DNA of 64,000 nucleotides from a virus, in the IMG/VR virus record IMGVR_UViG_3300037882_002241, positions 1-64,000 of that record; one strand, given 5' to 3'. Position 1 is the stretch's first letter; each line of letters opens with the position of its first letter. Below the pieces are notes generated by a model. It did not search any database. It saw only the letters and a program-made list of their open reading frames with translations, and was not told the DNA's origin. A program made the translations under genes and the position numbers. Positions 22,727 to 29,872 of this stretch are shown here, in pieces.

Positions 22727-23482
22727 ATGGAAGATACAAACTCACAAGTTAATAAGATTTACCCTGCTTTTATTAAAGCACAGGCGGAATTTGAATCTGT
22801 TCAAAAAGATGGCACTGTAAAGGCTGAAAGTAAAACTGGTGCTATAACTCGCAATTATAGCTATGCGACAATATCATCTGTCATTAGCATGATTAAACCA
22901 GTTTTAGCTAAGTATAATTTGGCAGTCATTCAGTTAATTAAAAACTCTAATTTTGAAAAGCACATAACCATTGAAACAAGATTAATTCATGATAGTGGTC
23001 AAGAGATTGTTACTGAATATTCAATGCCTGTTAAAGAGGTGGAGAAAAAAAACTGGGTAAATGGTCAAAACGTAACGGAATATAGATATATTGACTCACA
23101 GGCTCTTGGTTCTGCTATTACATATGCGCGGCGTTACGCTTTAACGTCATTTTTTGGGTTATCAACAGAAGATGATGATGGGCAACTTGCTAGTAAGAAA
23201 GATGAACAAGTTAAAGATTTTAAGCAAGATGAAAAGCCACCTAAGTTTGTTGATAAACCAAAGCAAGAAGTGAAACCAGTTGAACCTGTACTACATGACG
23301 AACAATCAAAGCACTTCAACGGCATGGTGGAAGCCTTAAATTCTTGTAAAACATTGCAAGAATTAAATGACAAGCTCGCCAGTGATAAATTCACAATAGC
23401 ACATGAAAAGCTAACAAAACACGCGATTGGAAGCTTTCAGCTTAACATTGATGCACGCCGCAATCAATTAAAGGAGGTGTAA
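22727..23482 (+). CDS. erf: ERF-family single-strand annealing protein
   Basis: 251 residues. Residues 1-150 match the ERF superfamily (IYPAFIKAQAEFESVQKDG, YSYATISSVISMIKPVLAKY, GSAITYARRYALTSFFGL). The C-terminal part is a Lys/Glu/Pro-rich linker and a short helical end. It anneals complementary single strands in phage recombination, probably with the SSB at 26148 and RusA. Confidence 0.85.
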   Translation: MEDTNSQVNKIYPAFIKAQAEFESVQKDGTVKAESKTGAITRNYSYATISSVISMIKPVLAKYNLAVIQLIKNSNFEKHITIETRLIHDSGQEIVTEYSMPVKEVEKKNWVNGQNVTEYRYIDSQALGSAITYARRYALTSFFGLSTEDDDGQLASKKDEQVKDFKQDEKPPKFVDKPKQEVKPVEPVLHDEQSKHFNGMVEALNSCKTLQELNDKLASDKFTIAHEKLTKHAIGSFQLNIDARRNQLKEV

Positions 23483-23483
23483 G

Positions 23484-23990
23484 ATGATATTATCAGCACA
23501 ATCAATAATTAGAAGGCAAGGGCTATCAGTTTTTAATGGTGAATATATGATACGGCCATTTTATGAGACAAAGCAGTTGTTTGATGGCATGTCTTATGGG
23601 CTATCAAGTGCAGGCTATGACTTTAGACTGTCATTGAACGGTGTTAAAGGCACTGTAAATGATGAATTTATTTTAAAGCCTAAAGAAAACATTCTTGCTT
23701 CTCTCATGGAATATATAAACGTTCCTGATGATATTTTAATCACGTTTGAAAACAAATCAAGCTTGATTAGAAGGCTTATAACTGTTCACAACACAGTATT
23801 TGAACCAAATTGGCAAGGTTATGCAACAGTTGAAATATCAAATTTAAGCAATGAGCCATTCATTTTGAAACATGGTATGCCTATTGGTCAAGGATTATTT
23901 CATCGTCTAGACGAACCAACTGTAAACCCGTATAATGGAAAATATCAAAATCAACCAAATATACCAGTTAAATTTAAGTTAGAGGTGTAA
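23484..23990 (+). CDS. dCTP deaminase-like protein
   Basis: 168 residues of the dCTP deaminase/dUTPase superfamily: SSAGYDFRL, ENKSSLIRRLITVHN, TVEISN and HGMPIGQGLFHR. The Glu in TVEISN matches the catalytic Glu of dCTP deaminases, so deamination of dCTP to dUTP is likelier than dUTPase alone. Would feed thymidylate synthesis. Follows erf directly. Confidence 0.8.
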   Translation: MILSAQSIIRRQGLSVFNGEYMIRPFYETKQLFDGMSYGLSSAGYDFRLSLNGVKGTVNDEFILKPKENILASLMEYINVPDDILITFENKSSLIRRLITVHNTVFEPNWQGYATVEISNLSNEPFILKHGMPIGQGLFHRLDEPTVNPYNGKYQNQPNIPVKFKLEV

Positions 23991-23992
23991 TC

Positions 23993-24247
23993 ATGGAATG
24001 GAAACCAATAATAGAATTAAATGATGATTGTTGCACCATTGAAATAGGATGGGTTGATGATGATTGGGATAGGATTAACCCGTTTGAAACTAGCACTTTT
24101 TTAATTGACGGTGGATTAGCCATTGATAAATCTGAATTTAAACCAGAATATAATTTAAGTGATGCGTTAACAATAGAGCAACTGAAAAAAGAATATGAAG
24201 AACATTATTTCTTCATTCACCCCGAATTTAAAGGAAAAACACATTGA
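23993..24247 (+). CDS. small acidic hypothetical protein
   Basis: 84 residues, strongly acidic (DDCCTIEIGWVDDDWDR). Starts 3 nt after the deaminase stop with GAGGTG upstream. Might be a DNA mimic, but no family is recognised. Confidence 0.55.
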   Translation: MEWKPIIELNDDCCTIEIGWVDDDWDRINPFETSTFLIDGGLAIDKSEFKPEYNLSDALTIEQLKKEYEEHYFFIHPEFKGKTH

Positions 24248-24269
24248 CTTACTTTGACAGTGAAAAATA

Positions 24270-24749
24270 ATGTCTAATGACACAACTATAACCATGAAGC
24301 TAGTCAACGATGTCTTTGTATATGACAAAACAGACTGGCTTAATGAACGATTAATAAGTGAAATGAAGCAAGGTGTAACATACCACGCTTCGTTTGACAG
24401 ACCACGTTCAAAGAAGCACCATAGATGGTTTTTCGCATTAATGGGGTTAGTTCAAAAGGCATATCCTGATAAGTTTAGCAGTTTAGACGTTTTATTGTAT
24501 GCTTTAAAAGATGTAACTAACTTAACAGAATTAGCAATGAACCCTATAACAGGTAAAATGATGGCTAAAGTTGGTTCAATATCTTTTGAGAAAATGAACC
24601 AAGATGATTTTTTTGACTGGTCAGCAAGGGCAATATTGGCACTTAATGAATTTATAGGTGATGATGTTGTTACAATTTTTATGCCTGATAATGTTAAAGA
24701 AAAACCAAAGTTAATAACTGCAATGAATAAACACCGTGAGGAAAAATAA
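24270..24749 (+). CDS. DUF1367-like recombination-region protein
   Basis: 159 residues. RPRSKKHHRWFFALMGLVQKAYP, FSSLDVLLYALK, GSISFEKMNQDDFFDW and LNEFIG follow the pattern of DUF1367 proteins found in the nin regions of lambdoid phages. Function not established; linked to recombination by context here. Confidence 0.65.
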   Translation: MSNDTTITMKLVNDVFVYDKTDWLNERLISEMKQGVTYHASFDRPRSKKHHRWFFALMGLVQKAYPDKFSSLDVLLYALKDVTNLTELAMNPITGKMMAKVGSISFEKMNQDDFFDWSARAILALNEFIGDDVVTIFMPDNVKEKPKLITAMNKHREEK

Positions 24750-24932
24750 ATGCTAGACTCAAAAACACTAAGAGATTTAAGAATAAGACTAACTAATAAA
24801 GAATTCGTCGATTTAATTATTAATAAAAAATTACCTAACATATACGAATGCATATATGATTTAAACAAGAAAATTAATGAACTTGAAGCCTATATTTTTT
24901 TATTAGAAGATAAAATTAAAAATAAAGCTTGA
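24750..24932 (+). CDS. small helical protein
   Basis: 60 residues with a C-terminal coiled coil (INELEAYIFLLEDKIKNK). Starts on the base after the previous stop. The promoter of the next cassette overlaps its end. Confidence 0.55.
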   Translation: MLDSKTLRDLRIRLTNKEFVDLIINKKLPNIYECIYDLNKKINELEAYIFLLEDKIKNKA

Positions 24933-24957
24933 TTAATTGTTTTAAGTAAGCTATAAG
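24929..24957 (+). promoter_or_regulatory. promoter of leader B
   Basis: TTGATT (24929-24934), 17-nt spacer, TATAAG (24952-24957). The predicted start, near 24964, is the first base of the paired leader, as for leader A. Confidence 0.6.
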
Positions 24958-24963
24958 AAAATA

Positions 24964-25056
24964 GCAGTTGCCTTAAATATCTTTGCAAAATTTTCCCTTA
25001 GATGGATACAGGTGGCGACTGCAAAGATTGCCTGTATCTTTCTAAGGGTTTTTTTT
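24964..25056 (+). ncRNA. pseudoknot-capable leader RNA B with terminator
   Basis: An 18-position stem (24995-25012 with 25031-25048, one mismatch) is followed by eight U residues directly before the ribosome-binding site. The loop holds GGCGACTGC (25014-25022), pairing with GCAGTTGCC at 24964-24972 (one G-U), and TGCAAAGAT (25020-25028), pairing with ATCTTTGCA at 24979-24987. Same order, overlap and spacing as leader A, with a different sequence in both helices. Confidence 0.75.
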
Positions 25057-25066
25057 GGAAAAAACT

Positions 25067-26053
25067 ATGAATGAATTAATTAAAGTAGAAGAAACTATAA
25101 ACAATTCACCAATATCAAAATCATTGATTTTTAATCATTTATTAGGTGAAGGGGGGGCATTTTCTGACAATGATGTTAACTGGCATAGATTGGATGTTTT
25201 ATTAAGCGCCTTTTCTGTTGATTTTTTTAATATCTATGAATATCTCGAAAAAAGCCATCTTATAGAAAGATTTAAAAAAAATGTTATAAGCGCAAACTAT
25301 CTTGATGATAGTGGTATTATTTTTTATATAAATGAAAGTGGCATTAAATTAATTGAACCATTACTTTTAAGAAAAAAAGAATTTAGTAATTTTCTTGCAT
25401 TAATAAATTCACATAAATTTATATTAAATGACAATGTTTCTTTTAATGATGACTTGGGGTTCGTGTATGCTTATCATATTAATATCAATGGTGATGATTT
25501 TTATAAAATAGGCAAATCTAAAAGCAGCGTTGATTCACGTGGTAAGGTTATATCTAGCGGGTTGCCATTTAAGGGGCTAGAATTATTAAAATGCACAAAA
25601 GTAGCTAATTATAGTGCCGCTGAATTGCATTTACATAATAAATTCAAAGATTATAGAACGAATGGTGAGTGGTTTAAGTTAGATAAAGTAAATTCTGATT
25701 TATTAACATATCATATGAATAAATTATCTTTAATTGAAAGTAAAATAACAGTTGCACCACAAAGCATGAGTAGCAACTTTTATTTAGGGGATACAGTTGA
25801 AAACCTAAAAACAAATTATGAGTATAATCACTTAACAGATAAAATGTGTGAAGAATCACAGTGGTTCTTTGATGGATTAATGGAAGTCAGTGACGAAACA
25901 CAAATTTTTTTAACTGAAAAGAAAATAAATAGAAATGCACATTTTAAGAAAGATTCTAGTGATGAATCCATAAATAAAAGTGTAAGTGAAATAATAAATT
26001 ACAACCTCATGAATAAATTTATGGGCTGTCATTTAATTTTAGATGAATGGTAA
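25067..26053 (+). CDS. T5orf172/GIY-YIG-like domain protein
   Basis: 328 residues. The middle part (GFVYAYHINI, DDFYKIGKSKSSVDSRG, SAAELHLHNKF, TNGEWFKL) matches the T5orf172 (Mug113-like) fold related to GIY-YIG nucleases. The N-terminal 110 residues look like a winged-helix or other DNA-binding unit (WHRLDVLLSAFS). The first residues MNELI equal those of the antirepressor at 18261. A TTG at 25055 is in frame, but the ATG fits the GGA site. Nuclease or regulator; controlled by leader B. Confidence 0.7.
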   Translation: MNELIKVEETINNSPISKSLIFNHLLGEGGAFSDNDVNWHRLDVLLSAFSVDFFNIYEYLEKSHLIERFKKNVISANYLDDSGIIFYINESGIKLIEPLLLRKKEFSNFLALINSHKFILNDNVSFNDDLGFVYAYHININGDDFYKIGKSKSSVDSRGKVISSGLPFKGLELLKCTKVANYSAAELHLHNKFKDYRTNGEWFKLDKVNSDLLTYHMNKLSLIESKITVAPQSMSSNFYLGDTVENLKTNYEYNHLTDKMCEESQWFFDGLMEVSDETQIFLTEKKINRNAHFKKDSSDESINKSVSEIINYNLMNKFMGCHLILDEW

Positions 26054-26098
26054 AAATCTAAAATTAGCAGAAATTGTCAATTTTAACACAGATAGCTA

Positions 26099-26126
26099 TT
26101 GACATTATGGCAAATTAATATAAATT
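26099..26126 (+). promoter_or_regulatory. early promoter of ssb
   Basis: GATAGCTATTGACA with TTGACA 26099-26104, 16-nt spacer, TAAATT 26121-26126. Confidence 0.65.
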
Positions 26127-26147
26127 AAATACAAATAGGAATTGAAA

Positions 26148-26552
26148 ATGAGTAGCATTAACAAAGTAATTTTAGTTGGTAATTTAACCAAAGACCCTGA
26201 AACTAGGCGCATGACAGATGGTTCACCCGTTGTTTCATTAACACTAGCTACGTCTGAAAAATGGAAAGACAAGAACAGTGGTGAATTTAAGGAAGTGTCG
26301 GAATTTCACAATATTGTGATTTTTAACGATAACCTTGCCAAAATTGCCGAACAATATTTAAGAAAAGGCGCTAAGGTTTATCTTGAAGGTCAGCTTAAAA
26401 CCCGTAAATGGGAAAAAGACGGCGTTATGCGTTATACAACTGAAATTGTATTGCAAAAATACAAAGGTGAATTGGCTATGGTAGGCGGGAAGTCAAGTGA
26501 AGTTACAGAAACAAATAACGCACGTGATTTGGATGACGATATTCCTTTTTAG
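26148..26552 (+). CDS. ssb: single-stranded DNA-binding protein
   Basis: 134 residues. OB-fold of bacterial SSB type: INKVILVGNLTKDPETR, EFHNIVIF, YLRKGAKVYLEGQLKTRKW. The acidic tip DDDIPF is complete, so it can recruit partner proteins. A TTG at 26142 is in frame; the ATG at 26148 after AGGA is the expected start. Protects single strands in replication and works with the ERF annealase. Confidence 0.92.
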   Translation: MSSINKVILVGNLTKDPETRRMTDGSPVVSLTLATSEKWKDKNSGEFKEVSEFHNIVIFNDNLAKIAEQYLRKGAKVYLEGQLKTRKWEKDGVMRYTTEIVLQKYKGELAMVGGKSSEVTETNNARDLDDDIPF

Positions 26553-26590
26553 GAAAGTAATCCTACTTAATAACTAAGGAGTATCTAGTT

Positions 26591-26812
26591 TTGACCTTTG
26601 ACCATTTAAATTATATACATGGATTGCTTGATAAGGTAAATTCAAGCGAGTTACCAGTTGTAACTTATTCTAAAAGACCAATTGGTAAGTCAATCCTAAA
26701 AAATAAACTTGTTAAAGGTAATAACAAAATTAGAGGGTTGGACGCTATGTGCGTTGGAATAGATGATATGATTCGATGGGAATATAAAAATGAGCAGAAA
26801 ACGACTATCTAG
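26591..26812 (+). CDS. hypothetical protein with TTG start
   Basis: 73 basic residues (TYSKRPIGKSILKNKLVKGN). AAGGAG lies 9 nt before the TTG, and no ATG fits better. It overlaps the HNH gene by 23 nt. Possibly a small recombination-region protein. Confidence 0.55.
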   Translation: MTFDHLNYIHGLLDKVNSSELPVVTYSKRPIGKSILKNKLVKGNNKIRGLDAMCVGIDDMIRWEYKNEQKTTI

Positions 26813-27155
26813 CACCCGCGTAATAGACATTTTTGAAGCGTATGACAAAAAGTGTTATGTGTGCAAAGAACAATTAGGCGGTCGTGATAGCTGGCATTTA
26901 GACCACGTTGTAGCACGTTGCATAGGTGGTAAAGATGAAATTGAAAACCTAGCCCCTATTTGTTTAACGTGTCACGGCATTAAAACAGATAAGGGTGTAT
27001 TCAGTGATAAGTCACGGGGTGCTAAAGTTAAACGGGTTAGATTAGAACAAACAGGATATAAGCCTATAAAAAAGCATAAAATACCGTCAAGGGGATTTAA
27101 ACAAGGCACATCACCACGGGTTAAAGATATTAATGACGATTTAATGGAGTGTTAA
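26790..27155 (+). CDS. HNH endonuclease
   Basis: 121 residues. CYVCKEQLGGRDSWHLDHVV, NLAPICLTCH carry the two CxxC pairs and the D-H...N...H residues of HNH nucleases. The basic tail (KVKRVRLEQTG, KKHKIPSRG) suits DNA binding. Free-standing, in the recombination operon; might act like NinG or as a homing enzyme. Confidence 0.75.
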   Translation: MSRKRLSSTRVIDIFEAYDKKCYVCKEQLGGRDSWHLDHVVARCIGGKDEIENLAPICLTCHGIKTDKGVFSDKSRGAKVKRVRLEQTGYKPIKKHKIPSRGFKQGTSPRVKDINDDLMEC

Positions 27156-27346
27156 TGGTGAGCAAGAACAATTATCTAAGAAAATACAGTGACTTTGATT
27201 TGCATGAGATTGCAACAACTAAGCAATGTCCTGAATGGGTAAAAGATAAAACAGCGGAAGAAGCATATGAATGTGGTTATTTTCATGCTTTAACCGCCGT
27301 CAAAGATGATACGTTAATTGTAGAGGTATTAGAAGATGAGTGTTGA
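27155..27346 (+). CDS. small hypothetical protein
   Basis: 63 residues (MVSKNNYLRKYSDFDLHEIA). Starts at a TAATG junction with GGAG upstream. The tRNA promoter overlaps its end. Confidence 0.6.
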   Translation: MVSKNNYLRKYSDFDLHEIATTKQCPEWVKDKTAEEAYECGYFHALTAVKDDTLIVEVLEDEC

Positions 27347-27370
27347 CATTGGCTAATTTTTCAGATAAAT
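27343..27370 (+). promoter_or_regulatory. promoter of the tRNA cluster
   Basis: TTGACA (27343-27348), 16-nt spacer, ATAAAT (27365-27370). Confidence 0.6.
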
Positions 27371-27455
27371 AATTAATACAGACAAGTTAGTTTATTGGTA
27401 AAACACGGCAACGTCAGTTGAGAATTAGGTTTGGTTCATGAACGTCCGCCATAAA

Positions 27456-27530
27456 TGCGCTGTAGCTCAGTGGTAGAGCGGAAGATTGAAAATCTTCGCG
27501 TCGCTTGTTCAATCCAAGCCAGTGCAACCA
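27456..27530 (+). tRNA. tRNA-Phe (anticodon GAA)
   Basis: 75 nt. Acceptor TGCGCTG/CAGTGCA, D-arm GCTC/GAGC, anticodon stem GAAGA/TCTTC with loop TTGAAAA, T-arm GCTTG/CAAGC with TTCAATC, A73 and encoded CCA. The 5' base is U rather than the usual G. Confidence 0.88.
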
Positions 27531-27535
27531 AATAT

Positions 27536-27611
27536 CTCGCAATAGCAAAACGGTTAATGCGCACGCCTGCAAAGCAGTAAGGTGACAGTTCGAATCTGTC
27601 TTGCGAGTCCA
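27536..27611 (+). tRNA. tRNA-Cys (anticodon GCA), degenerate anticodon stem
   Basis: 76 nt. Acceptor CTCGCAA/TTGCGAG, T-arm GACAG/CTGTC with TTCGAAT, loop CTGCAAA, U73 as required for Cys, encoded CCA. Only the two inner pairs of the anticodon stem form (CACGC against GCAGT), so it may be weak or need help to fold. Confidence 0.75.
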
Positions 27612-27615
27612 ATAT

Positions 27616-27691
27616 TCGGGGGAAGTTTAACTGGTTGAACGTCTCTCTTTGACAGAGAAGGTATTAGGTTCGATACCTAAGCCCCGAGCCA
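27616..27691 (+). tRNA. tRNA-Gln (anticodon TTG)
   Basis: 76 nt. Acceptor TCGGGGG/GCCCCGA (last pair open), D-arm GTTT/GAAC, anticodon stem TCTCT/AGAGA with loop CTTTGAC, T-arm TTAGG/CCTAA, G73, encoded CCA. Confidence 0.88.
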
Positions 27692-27692
27692 T

Positions 27693-27767
27693 CGCACGTT
27701 AGCATTAAGGCAATGCCATTTGCTCATAACAAATACTAACTAGGTTCGATTCCTAGACGTGTGACCA
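27693..27767 (+). tRNA. tRNA with CAT anticodon (Met elongator or Ile2)
   Basis: 75 nt, starting 1 nt after the previous CCA. Acceptor CGCACGT/ACGTGTG, D-arm GCAT/ATGC, anticodon stem ATTTG/CAAAT with loop CTCATAA, T-arm CTAGG/CCTAG, A73, encoded CCA. Lacks the three G-C pairs of initiator tRNA. Whether C34 is lysidine-modified (Ile) cannot be seen. Confidence 0.85.
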
Positions 27768-27775
27768 TTTTTTTA

Positions 27776-27804
27776 TTGACATTATTAAGTAAATTATGTA
27801 TATT
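27776..27804 (+). promoter_or_regulatory. promoter before the tandem RNA motif
   Basis: TTGACA (27776-27781), 17-nt spacer, TATATT (27799-27804), giving a start just before the first motif copy. Confidence 0.5.
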
Positions 27805-27816
27805 GATTTTGACAGT

Positions 27817-27913
27817 AACTACTAAGGCTATGATTTATTATCCTCAAAGTAGTAGTTCATATGATAACACCTCAAGGCTATGGTAGCGTGTTATCCTCAA
27901 AGTGAGGGGTTAT
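27817..27913 (+). ncRNA. two tandem copies of an unassigned structured RNA motif
   Basis: Copy 1 (27817-27857) and copy 2 (27864-27913) share AAGGCTATG and TTATCCTCAAAGT, separated by 5 or 8 variable bases. The core is closed by an outer stem that differs between copies yet stays paired: AACTACT/AGTAGTT, and ATAACACCTC/GAGGGGTTAT (one mismatch). Copy 2 is followed by TCTTTTT. It resembles tandem aptamers or a paired terminator; no known family came to mind. Confidence 0.6.
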
Positions 27914-27933
27914 TCTTTTTAACACTTGTAAAC

Positions 27934-27960
27934 AAAAAAATAGGACACCCGAAGATGTCC
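27934..27960 (-). terminator. rho-independent terminator
   Basis: Minus strand stem GGACATC/GGTGTCC (27960-27954 and 27949-27943) closed by a UUCG tetraloop and followed by TATTTTTTT. Ends the leftward transcript of the gene at 28123. Confidence 0.8.
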
Positions 27961-28122
27961 CACTTAAATGTTAATAGATTTTTTGAAACTTTGGCATAGT
28001 TTTTTTAAAAAATACTTTTAAGTCTTACGGGGAAGGTTTTAAAAATTAACCATGACGAAAAAAGTTAAAACCAACGCTCCCATAAGCACATATGTATTAT
28101 ATAGCTATCAATCTTTAAAATG

Positions 28123-28299
28123 TCAAGCACTTAATCTACGATTATATTCATTTTGCCCCATTAAATATAGCTCATAGTAAATAGAGCCTTTCTTTAATTT
28201 GACGGGTTCATCTTCAATCAAACAACATTCATAAAAATCATGGGCTAGGTTCATGTATGTGTCATAACCTGCAATATGGGCAATGTCTTTAGCTGTCAT
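28123..28299 (-). CDS. small hypothetical protein
   Basis: 58 residues: MTAKDIAHIAGYDTYMNLAH then a short beta part. AAGGAATAAACC precedes the ATG and a terminator follows 160 nt downstream, which support a real gene. The 27961-28122 stretch between them holds only U-rich runs. Confidence 0.55.
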   Translation of the reverse strand: MTAKDIAHIAGYDTYMNLAHDFYECCLIEDEPVKLKKGSIYYELYLMGQNEYNRRLSA

Positions 28300-28360
28300 T
28301 GGTTTATTCCTTGTGTTGTGTTTATCTTATGTTATTTTGTTGATTGTGTCAAGATTGCTA

Positions 28361-28387
28361 TTGACATAACGATTGTTGTGGTATATC
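28361..28387 (+). promoter_or_regulatory. promoter of the tRNA-like RNA
   Basis: GCTATTGACA with TTGACA 28361-28366 and TATATC 28382-28387 (15-nt spacer); TATAAT at 28390-28395 is an alternative -10. Confidence 0.5.
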
Positions 28388-28410
28388 TATATAATATAAG
28401 AGCATGAAAA

Positions 28411-28563
28411 TGATAATATGGGTAGCCATTGTGGGTGTAATAGGAGCGAAGTAGATTACTCCCCAGAGAATTAAAAAGACTGGTTACCCCTCTCAGTGAT
28501 AAGGCGTAATTAACCTTTAGAGATGATGCAGGTGCAAGTCCTGTATGGCTAACCATATTATTA
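28411..28563 (+). ncRNA. tRNA-like structured RNA
   Basis: The ends 28411-28429 and 28545-28563 pair over 19 positions with one internal G-A mismatch and one G-U. Inside this, TAGCCAT (28423-28429) and ATGGCTA (28545-28551) form a perfect 7-bp acceptor-like helix followed by A and CCA. Before it stands a T-arm-like hairpin, GCAGG-TGCAAGT-CCTGT. The interior (about 100 nt) has further stems but no clear anticodon arm. It could be a tRNA relic, a stable phage RNA, or the leader of the gene at 28605. Confidence 0.5.
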
Positions 28564-28604
28564 TTTGTAAATGTTGATTTATTAAAATAATAGAGGAGAA
28601 TAAA

Positions 28605-28916
28605 ATGTTAAAAACTTACGTTAGAAAACCGCTAGAAGTTCAAGCTATTGAATTGACTAGAGATAATTTGCAAGATGTAGCAAATTGGTTGAATAAACTT
28701 GATTTGCCTAAAGTATTTTTTGAAAGAAATATATCACACTTTGATGTTAAGAATAATTTCTGGCTTGGGGGTTTTAGTGATGACGGCATTTTAAGGGTGG
28801 AGATATCAGTTGGTGAATATATAACATATGATAAATTTCATGGGTTCAACCATCGCGAACATATATTGAGTTGTTTGTGTAATGGTGATTTTGAAGTTAA
28901 AGAGGAAGGAGAATAA
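28605..28916 (+). CDS. hypothetical phage protein
   Basis: 103 residues. RKPLEVQAIELTRDNLQDVANWL and VEISVGEYITYD resemble a widespread small phage family of unknown role. GAGGAGAATAAA precedes the ATG. Follows the tRNA-like RNA by about 40 nt. Confidence 0.65.
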   Translation: MLKTYVRKPLEVQAIELTRDNLQDVANWLNKLDLPKVFFERNISHFDVKNNFWLGGFSDDGILRVEISVGEYITYDKFHGFNHREHILSCLCNGDFEVKEEGE

Positions 28917-28917
28917 A

Positions 28918-29127
28918 ATGATAATACCACCATTAGCGCTAGAAAAACACTTTATACCTTATCACTCAATACAAAGCATTGATTTTTCCTATGAAGGATG
29001 TGTTTGTATTACTTATGAATATCAAAAAATGCAATCTTTTGACAAGGGAAGTGAAGATTATAAAAAAGTTAGAAGTTACGCTGATTTTGTTAGTAAAATT
29101 ACAATGTTGTCATTTGGAATGAATTAA
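28918..29127 (+). CDS. small hypothetical protein
   Basis: 69 residues (MIIPPLALEKHFIPYHSIQS). AAGGAGAATAAA before the ATG at 28918 favours it over an upstream in-frame start inside the previous gene. A GSEDYKKVRSYADFVSKI helix ends the protein. Last rightward gene before the leftward late region. Confidence 0.6.
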   Translation: MIIPPLALEKHFIPYHSIQSIDFSYEGCVCITYEYQKMQSFDKGSEDYKKVRSYADFVSKITMLSFGMN

Positions 29128-29144
29128 ACAACTACAATGACCAT

Positions 29145-29870
29145 CTATAAACAAAACTTAGCGTCACGGGCATTGTAACCCTTTAAGAAATACTCTTGGC
29201 GTTGTTTACCACTGCCATGAGTATATTCACTAGGTTTTGTTGTGTTTCCGCTTATAATATCATCACCAATAGCATTAGCAAGGTGTAATGCACCGTCTTT
29301 AATCTTTGCAGCTAACTTATGTGATTTAAACGACTTACCCATATAATAGCCTGTTAAGCAATCAGATTGCAATTCAACCTTAACCCCGCCTAAACCTAGT
29401 AAGCCATTCGTGTATTGTATATGATGCGCTAATTCATGAGCTAAAACATAAATATAAGCTATCTCTTTTGAAACGCCATCTTTGCAGCCTTTAAAGCGGA
29501 CGCATAACCCATCTTGTGATTTTTGGTTAATATAAATGCCTTTATCGCTAGGGCAGTAAAATAAGCCGCCATATAGGCTTTCTAATCCACAAGCGGTGTT
29601 ATCACCATCTTTAATAAGATTGATTTTAACGCCCGTTTTTAGCAACCCTGTAGGATTGTAAACAGTCTGAAAATCTTTTACAATTAGTGTTGTTAAATCT
29701 TTAAAATCAATCGCAGCGTTTTTGTTGTTTTCCGTCGCCACATATAATCCAGCGCTTGCGAATATTGCCCCCGCTAAAGGGACACCTAAAGAAAAGGCTA
29801 TTTTCTTAGTGCGTGTATCAACTATTTTAACAATGGCGGGTTTAGCCTTAGTTTTTAACCATTTAAACAT
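29145..29870 (-). CDS. YpfJ-like neutral zinc metallopeptidase
   Basis: 241 residues. An N-terminal hydrophobic segment (LGVPLAGAIFASAGLYVA) anchors it or acts as an export signal. AHELAHHIQ is a complete HExxH zinc site near 138, and ELQSDCLTGYYMG gives the third ligand. CPSDKGIYI and the order of motifs match the YpfJ/zinicin-like family. It lies at the end of the lysis operon. Target unknown; a periplasmic protease acting on host or virion proteins is possible. Confidence 0.75.
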   Translation of the reverse strand: MFKWLKTKAKPAIVKIVDTRTKKIAFSLGVPLAGAIFASAGLYVATENNKNAAIDFKDLTTLIVKDFQTVYNPTGLLKTGVKINLIKDGDNTACGLESLYGGLFYCPSDKGIYINQKSQDGLCVRFKGCKDGVSKEIAYIYVLAHELAHHIQYTNGLLGLGGVKVELQSDCLTGYYMGKSFKSHKLAAKIKDGALHLANAIGDDIISGNTTKPSEYTHGSGKQRQEYFLKGYNARDAKFCL

Positions 29871-29872
29871 TA

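Noticed and set aside
18161-25056. Type III (ToxIN) toxin-antitoxin loci
   Set aside because: Pseudoknot RNA plus terminator before a gene is similar in layout, but there are no tandem RNA repeats and the proteins are antirepressor and T5orf172 types, not ToxN.
27400-27455. Fifth tRNA before tRNA-Phe
   Set aside because: GGTTCATGAACG and a CCA look like a tRNA end, but no matching acceptor or anticodon arm exists upstream.
28332-28556. Leftward 74-codon open frame
   Set aside because: It is antisense to the tRNA-like RNA, has no ribosome site, and reads like a mistranslated structured RNA.
28411-28563. Group I intron
   Set aside because: The interior is only about 100 nt and no P3-P7 core could be recognised.
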